64,000 nucleotides of DNA, taken from Helopsaltes ochotensis (Eukaryota; Chordata; Aves; Passeriformes; Locustellidae). A program made the translations under genes and the position numbers. Each line of letters begins with the position of its first letter. Position 1 is the stretch's first letter. Where the stretch lies: positions 248,520 to 312,519 of the forward strand of contig VXBM01000272.1 in the NCBI GenBank assembly GCA_013400155.1. Direction: 5' to 3'. Below the pieces are notes generated by a model, which saw only the letters and a program-made list of their open reading frames with translations, was not told the origin of the DNA and ran no database searches. Below are positions 62,130-64,000 of this stretch, piece after piece.

Positions 62130-63186
62130 CCAGCCCACATCCAGAGTTAACACACCATGTGATGTGTGAGCAGCTGGCTCACAGGTTGGGCACAAAGGGT
62201 TGTAGTGAATGGTGACACCAGACTGGTGACTTGTCACAGGTGGGATTCTGCAGGGCTCTAACCTCAGCCTGTGCTCTTCAATACCTTCATAAATGACCTG
62301 GATGCAGGACTGGAAGGGACACTGAGCAAGTTTGCAGCCAACACAAAACTGGGAGGAGCTGTTGATTCCTGGGAGGGCAGGGAGGCCCTGCAGAGAGACA
62401 TTAACAAATGAGAGGAGTGGGCAATCACAGGGATACAGAGTTCACCAAGGGCTAGTGCCAGATTCTGCACCTGGGATGGGGCAACCCTTGGATGTACAGA
62501 TAAACTAGGGAATGAGATGATGGAAAGCAGTGAAACAGAAAGGGATCTGGGTGTCCTGCTTGATGGCCAGTTGAATGTGGTCAGCAGTGCACTGGCAGCC
62601 AGGAGGGACATCTCTGTCCTGAGGGACATCAAGCCCAGCATCGCCAGCTGGGCTGGGCAAGGGAGGGGATTGTCCCACTGTGCTGTGCTAAGGGGCAGCC
62701 TCATCTCGAGTGCTGGGGACAGTTTTGGGCACCACAACATAAGGATATGAGGCTCTTAGAGAATGTCCAAAGGGGAGCCATGAGGATGCTGAAGAGCCTT
62801 GAGGGGAGGCGTGTGAGGAGCGGCTGAGGGCCCTTGGTCTGTCCAACCTGGAGGAGACTGAGGGCAGCCCTCACTGCAGGTACAGCTTCCCCTGAGGGGA
62901 GGAGCAGGGACAGGCACTGATCTCTGCTCTGTGGTGACAGTGGCAGGACCCGAGGGAATGGCCTGAGGTTGTGTCAGGGGAGGTTAAGGCTGGGTATGAG
63001 GAAAAGGTTCTTCCCCCAGAGGGTGCTTGGGCACTGAACAGGCTTCCCAGGACAGTGGTCACAGCACCAGCCTGACAGAGCTCAGTAAGTGTTTGGACAA
63101 TACTCTCAGGCACAGGGGATGGTTCTGGGCTGGGAGTGGGACTGTATGATCCTTGTGGGGCCCTTCCAACTCAGCACATTCTGTGA
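62130..63186 (+). mobile_element. CR1 LINE with RT palm remnant and 3' UTR
   Basis: A + strand CR1 covering the RT palm to the 3' end. The peptide TFINDLDAGLEGTLSKFA at about 62285-62336 is followed by AAN where active elements have ADD (62331-62345). Then TERDLGVLLDGQLNVVSS (about 62525) and ISVLRDIKPSIASWAGQGRG, then the subfamily 3' UTR ending at 'tccttgtggggcccttccaa' and 'cattctgtga'. Catalytic residues and frame are lost, so it is inactive. It resembles the copy at 19780-20495. Confidence 0.93.
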
Positions 63187-64000
63187 TAAATGGGAACTCC
63201 CCATTTGTGTGGTTCCATCCCAAATAGTTGCTTGATCTACCAACCTATACTCAAGAATACACAGCCCCACTTCAGAGCCCTTTATTCCACAGTATTGACT
63301 AAGATCTATCTCTGAATCAGAGAAGTACATTCCCCTTAAATCTCTGTTCTGGTTAGCTGCATCTCTTGGAAGATACATAATTAATTCTTTTTCAAGTAAA
63401 TCAGAACTCTTAATGATTACAAAGAAGTGAAGATCCCTTTTTATGTCTCATGTTAAAGTATAATAGGAATATATTAAGGCAGACATGTTTGCCACCCTGT
63501 CTTTCATCTGTTTAAAATGAGTGAATTTTACTGCCCTATTTTCTTACAACAGTTATTTAAAGGGCATTTTGGAACACACATTGCATCACTTGAGTCTTGG
63601 AGTATTGTTTGAAACAGGCTGACTTCTTTAGGAGGTTGTAACATTTGTCCACAATTGCTGACTTCCACTATTTAGAGTTTTTAGAGTTGCAAACATCTGA
63701 TGTAATAATAAACTGATTTGTTAGAAAAAACATGATTGTTCTTGCTGTCACCATCATCCTCTTTGAAGGACTTTGGCATTTTTCATTCCCCTGGGATGCA
63801 GGTGAGATTTGTTGAAACCTTTCATTTCTCTTACCTAAAGCATAAATACCAAAGCATAACTTTCTGTCTTGGCTTTCTGTCACTATTTAAGAGAAGGAGG
63901 CAGCCAAGGTTATGTGTCTGTAACTTTTCAGTTATTGCTCTGTTGCTGTCACTAGTACCTTTAAAACTTTCTTCCTTGTTTTCATAGAAGGTTGAATTAA
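63187..64000 (+). other. USP9X: Intron 23, visible end
   Basis: Unique AT-rich sequence to the window edge. The exon that would continue the USP9X frame was not found here. Confidence 0.7.

Noticed and set aside
1..64000. CRISPR array, tRNA, rRNA, operon or prophage content
   Set aside because: No spaced direct repeats, cloverleaf genes or compact gene clusters were seen; splice structure and CR1/LTR repeats show vertebrate nuclear DNA.

Overview
The window is vertebrate nuclear DNA, almost certainly from a bird. It is AT-rich and intron-rich, and its repeats are CR1 LINEs plus avian-type endogenous retrovirus LTRs. I saw no bacterial or viral gene organisation. It covers the 5' half of one gene on the + strand: USP9X (FAM, fat facets homologue), a very large deubiquitinase. 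A CpG-rich start (about 1-560) probably holds the promoter and the non-coding first exon. An intron of about 23 kb follows. Then come 22 coding exons with canonical GT-AG junctions, starting at the ATG at 23821 and ending at 61826. Joined, they give one open frame of 3558 nt (1186 codons). That is the helical N-terminal region plus the ubiquitin-like domain. The catalytic USP domain and the C-terminus lie beyond the right edge.

Layout. 1-560: CpG island. About 560-23662: intron 1, with three clear CR1 copies plus a CR1 tail, one CR1 with reverse-transcriptase coding remnants, one ERVL-like LTR fragment and a 73-nt T tract. 23663-23916: exon 2, with 158 nt of 5' UTR carrying four upstream ATGs, then the start codon. 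23917-36508: exons 3-10 and introns 2-9. Intron 2 holds an LTR split by a CR1 insertion, with an assembly gap inside the CR1. Intron 4 holds a solo LTR with a perfect 5-bp target-site duplication. 36509-54637: exons 11-16 separated by long, mostly unique AT-rich introns; intron 13 has a second T tract abutting a gap. 54638-61826: exons 17-23, including the ubiquitin-like domain in exon 19; one CR1 lies in intron 17. 61827-64000: the start of intron 23, with a CR1 copy of the same subfamily as the one at 19.8 kb.

I found no RNA gene, CRISPR array, second protein-coding gene or novel multi-gene system. The points most worth a second look are the uORF-dense 5' UTR, the nested LTR/CR1 structure, the solo LTR close to exon 5, a pair of similar CR1 copies flanking every coding exon in the window, and several perfect intronic hairpins. 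Family identities of repeats and comparisons with mammalian USP9X are from memory; no database search was run.
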